DNA of 64,000 bases from Powellomyces hirtus (lineage: Eukaryota; Chytridiomycota; Chytridiomycetes; Spizellomycetales; Powellomycetaceae). The notes under the pieces were generated by a model. It saw only the letters and a list, made by a program, of their open reading frames with translations. It was not told where the DNA came from and did no database searches. The stretch covers positions 310,001 to 374,000 of the forward strand of contig JAHLKG010000009.1 in the NCBI GenBank assembly GCA_025526995.1. Direction: 5' to 3'. Positions 47,320 through 59,525 of the stretch are shown here, piece after piece (the stretch's first letter is position 1; each line of letters opens with the position of its first letter). The translations under genes were made by a program, and so were the position numbers.

Positions 47320-50174
47320 ATGTTCTGGATAGCCCGGAAAGTCAGCTCCGCTCTTGTACATACTCTTCCCTCAACCGCACTCTCTCGACCAACAGAGGCC
47401 GCCGAACAAGTCCAAATCGACCCCAGCCCTGCGAGAACGCCCATTGCCCGCTTTGGGCCTTCTTCATTCGACCATCGCTTATCACCGCTACCAGTCACCA
47501 TCGCCACCTTTCCGACGACCCGACGTTCGCTCGACAGTACCAGAAGTAGTGAGCAGAGTGGTCGGTCTGCGACGTATTCAGCTGCCTCTCCCATTCGACC
47601 ACCATCAACAATGTCACCCCCTCCAAGTGACATCATCAACAACCATGCAGGTGCCTCGCCGATAAATGGCGTGGCGTATGCAGCACCAGACGATACACAT
47701 TCACTCTCCGCCGATGGATTTCTCGGAACCAGCACATATGCCGCACGCGCTCGTCGCCTTGTCACAATGGTCAACACTATGCGGGACGCTGGTGCTCACA
47801 TGGACCTGGATCTCCCGACCATTGTCATATGCGGTAACCAAAGTGTGGGCAAGAGCAGTGTCATCGAAGCACTTTGTGGAGTCGTTCTTCCGCGTAACGA
47901 GGGGACCTGCACGCGATGCGTTACAGAAGTGCGGCTGTCGGAGAAGGACGGTGCCGTAGCCACCCCGTGGTCATGCACTGTGAAGCTGCGATATGAGTAC
48001 GACTCTGCTGGAAGACCGCTCAAAGCCGTCAAAGAAGTGCCTTTTGGTAAAGAAACTGCACAGAAAGAAGATGTGGATCTCTTGGTTCGCCGAGCTCAAA
48101 AGGCTTTACTGAACCCTTCGGCCGATCCAAATCGCTATGTCACGTACTCCTTCGATGACTCGACCTCTTCTGCACGAGATTCTGAAGCAGCCAGCAATGA
48201 GCTGAAATTTGTGAAAAACGTCGTCTGTTTGGATATCCGTGGAGCTGGTGTGAATCTGACTCTGATTGATCTCCCTGGTATCATCCGCAGCGTTGATCGA
48301 AGAGAAGACTCTCAATACATCGACCTGGTACAAGACTTGGTTCGCTTTTACATCAGCAAGGAGCGAGCCATCATCGTCGCCACCATCACTTGCAAAGACG
48401 AGATTGACAACCAGGTGTGTATTACAGTACAATATTAGCTCACTTGGTGGGTTCACTGACATGCAACGTTGCAATAGGCTGTTGTACATATGGCAAAAGA
48501 GGTCGATCCGCATGGAATACGGACCCTGGGTGTTCTTACAAAGCCCGATACCATTGAGGCTGGCACCCACGATCGGTGGTTGCAGATCATGCTTGGTCAT
48601 CAATATGCGCTGAAGCTCGGCTATTGGATGATCAAAAACCCGACGAAAGCGGATCTTGACAAAAACATCTCTTTTGAAGATGCCCGCCAGATGGAAGAAG
48701 CCTTCTTCTCAGGCCAGACCCCCTGGTCGAACATTCGGGGGCAGCTTGATCGCTTTGGAGTGGATTCTTTGCGGCGAGAACTCAGCCGGCAGTTGACAAT
48801 GCTCACCGAGATGTCGATTCCTGATATGCAAACTCGCACCGAAGAGGCCATACAAGCCACGGCAATGGAGCTGAACAACCTTCCACCGTCACTCGGCGAA
48901 AACTCGCGAATAGAACTGCTCCAGATGATGCGGCACTTCTGCACGCTCGTAAACTACAACATCACGGCACATCAGGATTTCAAGCAATTCTACCAGGCCA
49001 TACGGAAGCATTTCGATGCGTTTAGAGAAGCAGTGGCGGCTTCTCGACCGACGTTTGCTATGACTCAGCAAAAGGGGGGCCAAGCCATAGCTCCATCACT
49101 GTCCCTGTCTTCTTCTATATCATCGTCCATTTCGCAGGTGGTAGGGTGGGGAAACTCGGACGGAAGACGTCCGGATTCCGCGAGTTCCAAACAAACAAAG
49201 ACTCCGCTTCCGGAGTCGCTGGAGCAAGACATCAAGAAGCCTCTAACCGTCGCCGACGTGCGACGCATCATCGAGGCGCAGAAAGGCCGAGAACTGCAAG
49301 GATATTCTGCTTATGATGCTTTCACATATGTCGTCTCCGTGTTCCAGGACGAATGGGCCAAGCACGGGCAGATGTGCTTGGCAGCTGTCAATCATGAATT
49401 GCATACACTTGTCGGAAAGTTAACGGAGGACGTGTTTGGACGCTTTGCCAACATGCAAGGACAAGTTAGGTAGGGCATAATTGTCCAATAACCCGCTGGC
49501 ACCGCTTGATAAGGGCTCACTGACATTTCGCTGTCGATGTCAGATTTATGATTCAGGCGTTCCAGAACGAACTGTATCGGTCAACATCGGAGGTAGTCAA
49601 CAATTGCGTCACAATGGAACGACGATATCCTTTCACGATGGGTTCGGACGAGTTCACACGGACAAAATCAAACGCTCTCAACGAGTTCCGATCGCAGCTC
49701 GAAACCGCGCGGTCCAGCGGGCTTCACCACAGCTCTGGCACCTCCAACGGCGGTGCGGCGTCAGCTCCCATCGGTCAAACAAAGACTGAGACCCTCAATA
49801 AAGCCATAGCAGCGTTAGCCGAAGCCGGATACACGGGCCTGTCCCCCCGCGATCTGACGCGATTGCGCGCCGAGTCGCCCGAAGACGACGAAGTTCTCCA
49901 CGTCATGGCCGCCTCGCACGCCTACTTTCGCGTCGCATGTCGGCGGTTCAGCGACAACATCCCCATGAACGTTGACTTTCATTTCCTGTCGCGGTTCGCC
50001 GAGATGCTGGAAAAGGAGCTGGTGGCGCGTCTGGGCATTTTGGAAAAGGACAATGCGGCCGTGGACCATATGTTGCAGGAAAACAGGTTCGTCGCGGAAC
50101 GCAGACGCGCGCTCGAGGAACAGCGGAAGCGGCTTGAAGGCGTGTGGCGCAGTTTACATGAGTTTGGCTTTTGA
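47320..50174 (+). CDS. Dynamin-superfamily GTPase (Mx/dynamin-like)
   Basis: Membrane-remodelling GTPase. Exons 47320..48414, 48478..49469 and 49544..50174 give 905 residues. An N-terminal low-complexity region of about 150 residues precedes the GTPase domain: CGNQSVGKSSVIEAL (P-loop), GTCTRCVTEVRL (switch I), TLIDLPGIIRS (G3) and LGVLTKPDTI (G4). Middle/stalk helices follow. The last exon ends with an effector-like helix (RRALEEQRKRLEGVWRSLHEF). I see no PH or Pro-rich domain. This type resembles the Mx-like/dynamin-related GTPases of unclear role common in filamentous fungi rather than Dnm1 or Vps1. The N-terminal start may be the later ATG at 47611 (MSPPPSDIINNHAG). Confidence 0.9.
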
Positions 50175-51111
50175 ACATATCGGAAGCGAAAGGATCTGGG
50201 CATCACAAGAAGTACGGCGATTTGGCAAGGACTGATACAAAGTGGGGTAGTGAGCAGGTCCGCGCGCGCGCGCGCGGTTAGTCCAGATCCGTAGAAAACC
50301 CTGGAATTGATCCCGAATCAGATCCTTCAGTAGTAGGTGAAGGAATGTAGTATACCAATTTTAATTCCAATGTTTGTGCAAGCTGGCATGTGACATCTGC
50401 CACACGATGTTTGGGCATATGCGCCTTTGTTGCACGGTTGCTCCCCGCGAGCCCAACCAACCCCCAGATGGATCCGCAACTTGGCTGCTGCCCTGACTTG
50501 AGATGATGACGGATGCGCGGCTCAAGTCCTGGGAAAGGCAGAGCAGTCCACTGTGGTCCAAGATTGAATCATTGGATTTGCTGGGCGGAGGGAGGCGCGA
50601 TGACCCCTCCACCCCTCACCGGTGTGTCAAGATTCTGGTTTTGGCCACAAGAAGCTTTTGGCGTGCTGCTGCAATTTGAAAAGTTACTCTCCCGAGTCTT
50701 CCTGAATATAAAGTGACAAACTAATTGTAATTTGAAAAAATATTTGACTTGTCATGGCTCAATTTGAGTAAATTATGTATGTGATTTTTTTCAGTGAGTA
50801 CACATTTTAGCAGCAAACCAGTTCTAAAAATTGTAGTTTGGATGCTATAAAAACTTTGATTTGCAAAATTCCCACAGAAATGTGATTACATACAACTTAT
50901 CTTTTTGTTCAGTTGTTGCAAAATGTTTTTAACGATCTAGCTGAATTTTTTTCAACGTTCATTTGACGATATCCCCAAATTGTAAGATTCTCTGTTTGCA
51001 AGATCTCCTATTTACAATGGGGCGGGAGGGGGGGGGGGGGGGGGGAGGGGAGCATGCAGCGGAATGGGTGTGTGTGTGTGTGATAATCCGCCCAATCAAA
51101 ACACGCAGTTT
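50175..51111. other. Convergent intergenic region with low-complexity tracts
   Basis: No gene. Holds (CG)8 at 50261-50276, an AT-rich block at about 50700-51000, an 18-nt G run at 51028-51045 inside a G-rich stretch, and (GT)n at about 51067-51080. Tail-to-tail between the GTPase and METTL16. Confidence 0.6.
51028..51045. repeat. Poly-G run of 18, flanked by further G-triplets
   Basis: Eighteen consecutive G, with GGCGGGA before and AGGGG after. Sequence of this type can form G-quadruplexes and is prone to length error. Confidence 0.9.
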
Positions 51112-52908
51112 TCATTCTCTCGAATCTCTTGTTCGTTTCGCCTTTTTCTTCTTCTTCTTCTTCTTCTTCTCCCCCTCTTGCGGTTCGTCATCATCCTTGG
51201 CAATGGGACGTTTCGCACGGCGGTCGAGTGAATCCTGTGCTACCTGCGCCGCTTGCTGTCTCGTCGTCGTTTGCTCGCGCTGGGAAGATGTCGCGGGTTG
51301 CGCTGCGTCTGTGGGGTCGGAGCCAGCTGCTGGGTCTTGTGCGTTTCGGTGACTGGCACCCATGGTGTCGACGATTTGGTTCTCGTTCAACCCGGTTTCC
51401 TTTTTCCGCTTTTGCTTCTTCCGTTGCTTGGTGCTCGGCGGCGGCGGCGGTGGATCTTGCGAATCTGAAATCTTTGATGCCGTCTCTGGATGTTTCACTT
51501 CTGCTTCCGGGGCCTTTGACAAGGGCGAGGCAATATGATTTGGATCGTCGGAATGTGGGTTTCGCACAACAGATGCGTCCCCGGAATCCCCACCCGTTAT
51601 TCCAAACCTGCCCTCTCCAACCGCATCGTCATCACGGCTCGCCAAATGCACAAACGTCCACGCAACGACCCACCGGACCGTTTTCGCCTGCCGCAAGGTC
51701 CTGACGACCCACCTCACGCCGTCCAACTCCCGCAGCGCGTTCTCAATCACCGCAATATCATCTTTCCGCCCCACCAACGACGTGTACCAGCCCACCCGGT
51801 CGCGCATGTGCGGTTGGCTGGACTCGGCGAGCATGTGCAAGATAAACGCGGCTTCCCCGCCCGCGGTGATCATCTCGGCCGCCGAGCCCGTGCAGATGGC
51901 CCGTGGGGCCGCTGCTTTGGTGGACCGCGCGAGAGCCATTTGGGAGGCGCTTTCGTAGAACGGAGGGTTGCACATTGAAAAGCCGTATCTTCATTCATGT
52001 GGATTAGTACGGCGGCCTTCATCATGGAGAAATCACCTTCCGCTCTCTTCGGTTGATTGACACATACCGTTCTTTACTGAAATCATCAAGAAGCTGGTGC
52101 GGAAACAACGCCTCGGTTTCATTCATGACCACCTTGACGCGGTCGTGCATTTTGTTTAGGGCAATATTGGCCGTTGCATACGAGATGCTGCGAGGATCTA
52201 TATCTACTCAAACACGCTCCATGTTTCAATACCGGGGAGCGATTACAATTACACCCCTACTGGCAGAAAGACGTACCCAGCGCGAGCATCTTCCAAGTCT
52301 CATTCTTCCTGCATGCGAGAAGCGGGTATATACATGATGCGCCTGTTCCACTATTTGTGAGTCAAGAAGCGGTCTTCCGCAAACGAACCAGCCGAGGCGG
52401 GCGGGACCGTGTGTTTTTTAATTTTCGTTTTCAACTCACATGTCGATCCCATGGATAGGTGATGCAGATCCCGCCGGGCCCGTTTCTTCCAATAAATCTT
52501 CAATCGTCAGCACATAGTCGAGCCGATTCGGGACCTACGGTATCTCACAGAAACCAGCCTATCAGCGTTTCAAATGCGCAAGGGCAAGCGCGCTTCCGCG
52601 AACGCTCCATACCGGTGGACATAAACTGTCAAGCGGGATCTCCAACCGCAGGCCAAACCCCACCCACAACAATGCACAGGTCAGTTCTCGTAATGCTTTG
52701 GGGTCTCTAAAGTCTATTCCAGGCCATCCAGCTCGGTTGGTGCGTACGCTGCGCGAGGGGGGAAGAGAGTGCTGGGTTAGTTTCTATTTTGAAAGGAGGC
52801 AATGGCATAGAGGTTGGAGACTGCAACGTACTGTGGCCGAAGATGCTCATATTGTGCTGCTAGCTGGACAAAGTCGGGTCTGTCGCTATATGGATTGCGC
52901 TCGTGCAT
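51112..52908 (-). CDS. METTL16: METTL16-like RNA N6-adenosine methyltransferase
   Basis: S-adenosylmethionine enzyme that methylates N6 of adenosine in U6 snRNA and certain hairpins. Exons 52908..52832, 52748..52613, 52534..52440, 52350..52277, 52203..52068 and 51988..51112 give 464 residues. The start MHERNPYSDRPDFVQLA fits METTL16. Next come WPGIDFRDPKALRELTCALL and NRLDYVLTIEDLL, then the SAM-binding GIDIGTGASCIYPLL. The catalytic NPPF is in GFSMCNPPFYES. The N-terminal arm and Rossmann fold are in the right order. The C-terminal half is low complexity with a run of nine Lys (coded by a CTT/AAG tract at about 51146-51171) and lacks an evident second folded domain. Confidence 0.93.
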
Positions 52909-53246
52909 TGTAAGCTGACCGGAAAGTTTGAAATGAAATGCTTGAATTTGCGAAGGTGGAGAGCTATTGGTGGCGCAGCTGTTAATTGGACTCCTTATGC
53001 GGCAAATGAACAGTCAAGTCACCTATGATTGACGGACAGGCGCAAACCAGCGAATTCCAAGTACTGCCATTCATTACACGTCTCGCGCACATGCACGTCC
53101 AAAGTCAACAACGCAGTAATATATGAGACCCAAAAAAAAAAAAGAAAAAAAGAAACAAGTCTAAAAGAATAGAAACTATATACATCCTTCTGGCCCATTG
53201 CCTCGGGGATGCCAAAGCGTGGCAGGGCTTCTAGAACGCGCTGCAT
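52909..53246. other. Intergenic between METTL16 start and PEX26-like stop
   Basis: METTL16 promoter region with a run of As at about 53132-53142. No gene supported. Confidence 0.45.
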
Positions 53247-54433
53247 CTACAATGTCTGCATATTAAAGCCCATTTTCACTGTGGTATATATCTTGTCGCG
53301 AAGGACCGCAGCCGCTCGTCCGACCGGCGTATTCTTCAGTTGCTGGGTGAGGCGCGATATCACAAATGCGAGGAGGAGCAAGACAATGGCAGGGGAAATG
53401 CGTCTAGCGAGGGTTGTGAAGCGGTGGATGCTGAGGTCGCGTTTGGTGATGGTTGGTTTGGCGATTGGCCTTTGTGTGATGTTGCTGGGGGCTGGTGACC
53501 TAGCGGTTGGTGGAGCGGTGGTGGATGGACTAGCAGAAACTTCGTTTGCGATTGGTGATGGTGATGTTGGAACAATGACCGACGGCTGCGTTACTGGCGG
53601 CTGCGTCTGCACGGATTCGACAGGTTTCGGCACTGAAGCACCGTGTCCAGCTGGCACTGAGCTGTCGTTACCGGTTTGCCCGTCCGTTCGTTTTATCTTC
53701 TGAACCTCCAATTTCTCAAACAGCTTCTACTCATCGCAGGTTAGCCTTCCACATCAGAAACGATGTTCGTCGACCTTCTTTTCTCTCCCACTTCCACTCT
53801 TTTTCTCACCTGTTTTACCTCCGTACTCAGCACCTCATTCCACTCCAAAAAGTCTTGCGCGCTTTCCCACTCCTCCAAGCTCGGCAACACATGGAGACAA
53901 TACAGTTCAATGACTCGTTCATAATGCCCCCGCAATTCCGCCTCTTGCGTGTTTAGCAGGGTATCATAGTAATCATCGCCCCGTGAAGCAAGCCAGTGTT
54001 CAATGACGGTCTTTGACTCGGCGGGAAGTTTACAGGCTTGGAGGAGTAATATGCTGTAGAGGGCGGAGAATCAGCACCTAGCACAAACACCAAAAACACA
54101 CGAGCTGTTTCAACTGGTGTTGAGAGTGGAAGCCTACCCAGCACACAACACTTCCGCCGGTAAGTTCTCCACCACCCCACCATACAGCATCACGACATGA
54201 TCCCAGTCCTCCCGACGGTCCGCGGTCGTTTCCCGCAGAGCAGCTACCCTCAGATACAAAATCACCAGCAAGTTCCGCCTTGCTTCTACAATGGTCGGAT
54301 CATCGCTTATAGCAGTGAGCTGTTTGCGAGACAGCTTGTAGGCGTCGCCGAAACGCTGCTGGATGTAGAGGCGGGAGAGTCGCCGAATGGTGTGATCTAG
54401 CAGATTTTGTTGGGATGGTGTTTCCCCGTTCAT
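53247..54433 (-). CDS. PEX26/Pex15-like tail-anchored peroxisomal protein
   Basis: Exons 54433..54138, 54053..53810 and 53726..53247 give 339 residues. The N-terminal two-thirds is helical: LSRLYIQQRFGDAYKLSRKQL, LLVILYLRVAALRE and ILLLQACKLPAESKTVIEHW, followed by a helix ending WNEVLSTEVKQ, similar in layout to PEX26. A Pro/Ser/Thr-rich linker leads to a single hydrophobic segment near residues 288-305 (ISPAIVLLLLAFVISRL) with a short basic C-tail, as in tail-anchored proteins. PEX26/Pex15 recruits the Pex1-Pex6 AAA complex to peroxisomes. Identity is low, so I hold the name as probable. Head-to-head with METTL4. Confidence 0.65.
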
Positions 54434-54774
54434 GGTATTTAGCCCGGCCGGTGTGAATATTCTGCAGGGTCTCCTCTCTTCTCTCCAGTTTCTGATGTGA
54501 AGTCTGCTGTCTTTCCTTCCTTTGTGGAATCTGTGCTTTGCAGGGAAGGCGGAAAGCTGTCGGAAAGTGGTGTTACTCTTGAGGATTCTGGTGCACTGTT
54601 GGTCCTGTTGGTATTGACTTCATGTCGTCAGCAATGCACGTGTCAAAATGACAGTGTTCGCAGCAAAGCTACGATTTCGATGCCGTCAAAGCATACATCG
54701 CTACCTCTCTCTCTCGGCGGAAAAGACCCGTAATCTTGAGGCTAGGAAAGCTGCGCTCCCGCAGTAGTTGCGTC
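54434..54774. promoter_or_regulatory. Shared divergent promoter, PEX26-like / METTL4
   Basis: 341 bp between ATGs. No named motif identified. Confidence 0.45.
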
Positions 54775-56595
54775 ATGGTATCCCAAGTTCAATTTGCTTC
54801 CGAGTACGGGTGGGTTTTACATCCCCATAAAGCGACAATAGGCGAAGGATGGCATTGGCCAGCATCGACATACATGGTGTCCGAACCCTATTTCGGAGCG
54901 TCCCGAAAGTCCCAGCAGTCAACTGTTCAGCCAGCCGCCGGAACCCTGCCGCTTGACCAAGCGCCAGATGCGACACCACACACAAATGCTCACAAGCGCA
55001 AACGAACCCGCAAAAAAGCAGTGCAGCCAAGCACTGCGGTTGATATTGCTGCTGTAGAATCTTACAGCCAAATCCGAGAATGGCTGTTTCTGGCGTATGA
55101 GAGTCTGGTTTCGGCACCGGGCGGGTTTCCCCTGGACGTGGATGGCCGCGTCAGTACAGAGAGTGGACAGGCTGCTGCCCCCGCGCAAGATACTGTGGAA
55201 GAGCTTGATTTCATAAAGTTCAGGGAATTGGCGGATATATCCGGGTCAGCGAAGTATTCCCTTCCCGATGACGAGGAGGCGGACGCAGATTCCAACCAAT
55301 ATCCCATTCTGACTGTTGATGGTGGGCAGTCTCCCGTGCCGCAACTCTTTGCACTAGTTGAATTTGGCGTTTATTCCCTGTTTTGCATTTTACACCTTCC
55401 CCCCTCAGATCTCTCAGAGGATGTTAGCGACATTTTCAACACTGTAGTCTCGAATCCGTCCACCGGATGCAAGACCATGTCCTTGTTCGGTCATTCGTAT
55501 ATAATACCCGCCCAATCATCATTCATCATGTCAGATCTGGCGAAAGCGCCACGGTTGCTGAACACACGTATGAATGAAATTGGATGCACTGAAATTTCTT
55601 GCAATAGTTTCCCTTCATTTACTTTTGTCGCACTTTTCTTGTCTCTTTTGATGACTTCTTCTTCTTCTGCAGTTGACCCGTTTGATCTCATCGTGATGGA
55701 CCCACGTATGTAGTTCTTTGTTTCGGTCTCATCGGGCCTCATCGGACGCTACTACTAGATCCTGACCCCAATTGCGTCTCGGAAATAGCATGGCCCAACA
55801 AAAGCGTACGAAGGTAACCATCTGATGAAGACGTGAGGGGGCTGCCGTCTTCACGCAATTGAACATCACGTAAAATCCATCAGAGCAGGCCAGTACGGTG
55901 ACATTGACGTCTACGACCTCTTCCAAATACCGTTGAAGAACCTGCTGGCGTCCGGTGGCTACGTCGCGGTATGGGTGACCAACAAACTCAAATTCCACAA
56001 GTTTGTGCGGGAAAAGCTGTTCCCGTCGTGGGGTGTTCAGTGGGTCAGCGAATGGTATTGGATCAAGGTAACGACGAAAGGGCAATGGGTCATTGATCCT
56101 GACAGGTACAGTTCATTCTGATTTCGAGCAATGTTTGTAACTTCTCGATTTCTATTGACGTCTACGATTGTAAATGTTGTCTGGTAGCGTGCATCGGAAG
56201 CCTTATGAAGTGGTAAGACATCTCACAAATGTGCTGTGCGGTGTGGTACGAGACGAAATGCTCACATTGATGCTCCTTCCGCCAGCTGATAATAGGGAGA
56301 TCACCAAGCTCGCTGGATGAACACCCGATACCGGAGAAACGGGCCATCTGCACTGTGCCAAGCAAGCAGCATTCGCGAAAACCTTTTCTTGACGGTAAGT
56401 ATTGACGCCCATGCCCGCAAAGCTCTCACGCACGCTGAGGTATTGACGCACGCTTGCATAGACGTCCTTGCTCCGTATCTGCCGTCCAACCCGCGGAAGC
56501 TTGAACTGTTTGCCCGCAACCTGCTTCCGAAATGGACATCGTGGGGAAATCAGGTGCTCAAGTTCAATGATGTGCAGTACTTGAGTCAGAAGTAA
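54775..56595 (+). CDS. METTL4: METTL4-like N6-adenine methyltransferase (MT-A70 family)
   Basis: SAM-dependent enzyme reported to methylate N6 of adenine in DNA or of Am in snRNA. Exons 54775..55567, 55673..55705, 55789..55813, 55884..56105, 56188..56212, 56286..56394 and 56462..56595 give 446 residues. The MT-A70 core has DPFDLIVMDPPWPNKSVRR (catalytic DPPW), GGYVAVWVTNKLKFHKFV, WVSEWYWIKVT, KPYEVLIIGRS and the final LELFARNLLPKWTSWGNQVL. KTMSLFGHSYIIPAQSSF upstream is METTL4-specific. The N-terminal 260 residues are poorly conserved, with a basic patch KRKRTRKKA. Several exons are under 35 nt. Tail-to-tail with the ALKBH8-like gene. Confidence 0.93.
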
Positions 56596-56693
56596 GCGAG
56601 TTGGGAGCAACGTGAACCGTGTACATGATCGGTGCGCTCGTTTCGAGCTTAGAGCAGCAGTGTTCGTTGAACACGATTTTGCGCGAGCCCTCT

Positions 56694-57805
56694 TCACGTT
56701 TTGGTCCGGAACGTCAGAGACACTCGTCGCCCGCGCTCAATCGTATGCCCATTGTGCATCTCAACCTCCTCTTTGCTGATTCCGTGCTTGTACTTGTATC
56801 GGGCATCATCTCTGAGCACGAGCAACGACCGTGGTTCTATTAAAAAAAAAAGTGTATCAGACATGTGGCGCGTAATTACGATCTGTAGCGGATTGGTAAG
56901 AATCAATCATACGTAATATAACGTGGGTAGCATCTCCGGTATCTACTTTTGTGAACGTCATTATGCACGGTGAGCATAGGGACAGAGACGTGACCGTTGG
57001 ACCAAACGACGGGGCATCAACATGCGGCATGATCCTAATGCAAAACAGAGCACATGTGAGCCAAAACCACCTCTGTTCCGTCACAGGACCTTCATGTGAA
57101 CATAGTCCATACCCCTGTCCTCTATCGTACTCATTCACCAGCAACAAGTCCGGCGGGGCCTCTGGGAAAATCCCACAGCTCTGCATCCGCTGCACAACTC
57201 CATCCAGAAAAGGCGGGAGAGGGCCCAAGTCCTTCTCGATGGTACGTGTGCGGAATGAGAATTGGTATCCAAACTGTTGCGTTCGCCGTCGCAGTTCCGG
57301 GTTCGGCTCAATGCCGCGGCCGCCCCATGGTAGGCTGTCGAGCTGTGCTAGAAGCTGTGAAGCTTCCTGGGAAAGGCGAGAATAAATATTACGGAGTTTA
57401 ACGCAGGAATGCGGTGAATGTCGATACACATACCTCCTCGGAAATGAATTCTTCGAGGAGTAGGAGTCCCGAGACTTTTTTCCATTCTTCTGTCCCAGCT
57501 CCTGTAGCCACAGCTTCGTTTCCGCCCACCGCCATTTGCCTTCGTCGGGCCCTTCGTGTGTTGCGATGCACAAATGCTTGACTGTGGTCTCTCGCTTTTT
57601 CCTGAAGTGGCTGTGCGTTGAAGATTTGGCGGGGGATGTGGCTTTGCAAATGTGGCGCAATGCGCAAGCGCGCTTGTGGCCGCCCGGCGAATGAGAGAGC
57701 GGTATGAGTGGGCGCCTTCCAGTAGATTGTCTAGGCCGTTGAATTAGATTGAGTCAGTAGGAGAATGATGGCTTGTGCGTAAAACACAATGGCGAGTACA
57801 CTCAT
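56694..57805 (-). CDS. AlkB-family Fe(II)/2-oxoglutarate dioxygenase (ALKBH8-like)
   Basis: Exons 57730..57434, 57366..57113, 57034..56913 and 56836..56694 join in frame; a 6-nt first exon at 57805..57800 (ATG AGT) is likely but weak. Product about 273 residues. Features: SGLLLLEEFISEE, FGYQFSFRTRTIEKDLGPLP, the core NEYDRGQGIMPHVDAPSFG with HxD iron ligands, TSLSLCSPCIMTF, PRSLLVLRDDARYKYKHGI (second His) and RRVSLTFR (2-oxoglutarate Arg). The FGYxF...KD pattern is closest to ALKBH8, which hydroxylates wobble uridines in tRNA, but here there is no RRM or methyltransferase domain. ALKBH6 or ALKBH4 are other options. The N-terminus is basic, maybe a mitochondrial presequence. Confidence 0.85.
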
Positions 57806-59525
57806 AGTTCTTCGCGGCTGTTTGCATTTGGACGCGGGCTATTTTACACTTGAGGAGGTTTTAGGGTCGGTTCCGTGTAGTTCTTGATGTGGGCGCTGAC
57901 GGGCCCGGGGAAGCTCATAAAAGCGCAGACGTAGACGGGCGGAGTCGGGGAGATGAGGAAGCGTCATGCATGGCTTCACTCTGTTTTGTCCCTGCGTCCT
58001 CATTTGATCTCTGGCGAGCATGGAAACCATGATTGGCGGCAAAAGCAATGCCAGCATATTCATGGCGAACAAGATAGCGCCATGCGCGTCCAATCTATCT
58101 TGCACATGTTTGGACGTCGTGATTGTCAAGTGTTGCATCCACGACTGTATGTACAGGACCACACATCGCCAGTGTGCGCGATTATCGTAGTAGTGTCCAG
58201 GTGCGCTTCAGCCATAATGGGAAAGTCCCGACATCCAGCAAGAGAAAGAACAGAAAAGGAAGCGTCGGCCTGTGTCTTGCACATCACCTGGTAGATAGAG
58301 CGTACACCTCTTATAGAGAAATATGGCGACGGAATGTCATATCACAACAAAATGAAAATGTCTAATGCGTGTCAGTTCACAGCTTAGAAGATCTTTTAAC
58401 TGTACCAATCCTTGCTGACAATAATCAGTCAGTCCCCAATACCATCACATTTACCACTCTTCAACGGCGGGATCCTGGGCTCTTATGACGCGGGGCACTA
58501 CCCCTGGTTGACCATCAACGGCACTCACAAAGCAATCTCCACATTTAGCACCGAACACCGATTGGAATTGCATATCGTGGCCCGACTCGTATACACCCTG
58601 GTTGAAAGCGAACCGCAAATTCCAAGCCTAACCATTGAGCAATTGACTGCGCCAAATGCTGGTTGTTGGAGTTGATGAGAAGGAAAGGGGAAATTGGGTT
58701 TGCGTTTGTCACGGACGAAAATCTCAAGAATGAGTTTGTGAGTAAAATTTTTAGTGGGCTGTAGTAGGCCGATAAGTCAGCTGTTTCATGGGTGTTTGGG
58801 AGATTGTGGTAGAATCAATTCATGGTGATAATGCAACGTGGTGCGGAGTATTGTGGTAAAATCAACCTAAACATGGTGATGTAAGGTAGTACTCATATTG
58901 CGTTTTGATACAAGTCATTACTTCGAATGCCTTAAGGCGCAGAGATATCACACCCGTGTTCTGCCGCCGGGAGGCGAGACTACTGGCGAGCACGCTGGCC
59001 ATGGAGATGTGAAGCGGAGTTCCGCTAGCGGCGATCAAAGGAGTGCTTCAAAACCGTAAGCCACGGCGGACGCGCACCGGAACTAAACGAAACGCGCACG
59101 CGTGTCTGGATGCCGGCTAGGCTCTGATTTTTTCCGTGACAGATAGCGGCATTGTATTTGAAGGACGGCGATGTATCCTTCCCCGCGCTCGTCACCGACA
59201 AGGTCGTCAAAGATACCATCTCACTTCAAGATTCAAAAAAAAAAAGAAGGAACCACATAACGTTCTTACGCTCGGAAGGTAGAGGTTTGATCTTGGAACA
59301 GACCACTTTGCCATTTAGTCGGCGGTAACTTGGAGGGGACGAGCCAAGTCATGTAAACGGTACGTGCCAACTGGAAAGCAAATGAATGTGAAAGAAGCTT
59401 ACTCATCAATTATAATAGGTAAACAGCAACAGTCAGTTGGGGGAGGTATAAGTCAAAAACCAAGTGCGACCTGCGCACTGAGTACAGGAGAAGCCAGAGC
59501 ACAATCCCAGAAACTTTTGTTGGTG
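57806..59525. other. Region with unassigned open frames
   Basis: About 1.7 kb lacking a gene I can name. Minus-strand 57839-58144 encodes a short protein with one hydrophobic helix (ILFAMNMLALLLPPIMVSML). Plus-strand 58412-58771 is the two-frame unit listed separately. A plus-strand stretch at about 59140-59220 reads IAALYLKDGDVSFPALVTDK after a good acceptor (GTGACAG). Alternatively a 64-codon minus-strand frame spans 59025-59219. None has a recognised domain. Confidence 0.4.
58412..58771 (+). pseudogene. Unassigned coding-like segment, probably frameshifted
   Basis: One frame reads PLFNGGILGSYDAGHYPWL to TIEQLTAPNAG and then stops. The adjacent frame continues in a protein-like way (WLLELMRRKGEIGFAFVTDE and LKNEF) and ends at a TAG at about 58762. 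The change occurs at about 58664 with no splice sites, which suggests a one-base shift in a gene remnant or a sequencing error. I do not recognise the family. Confidence 0.35.

Noticed and set aside
54497..54733. 78-codon plus-strand frame upstream of METTL4
   Set aside because: Lies in the divergent promoter, is not in frame with METTL4 and has no known motif.
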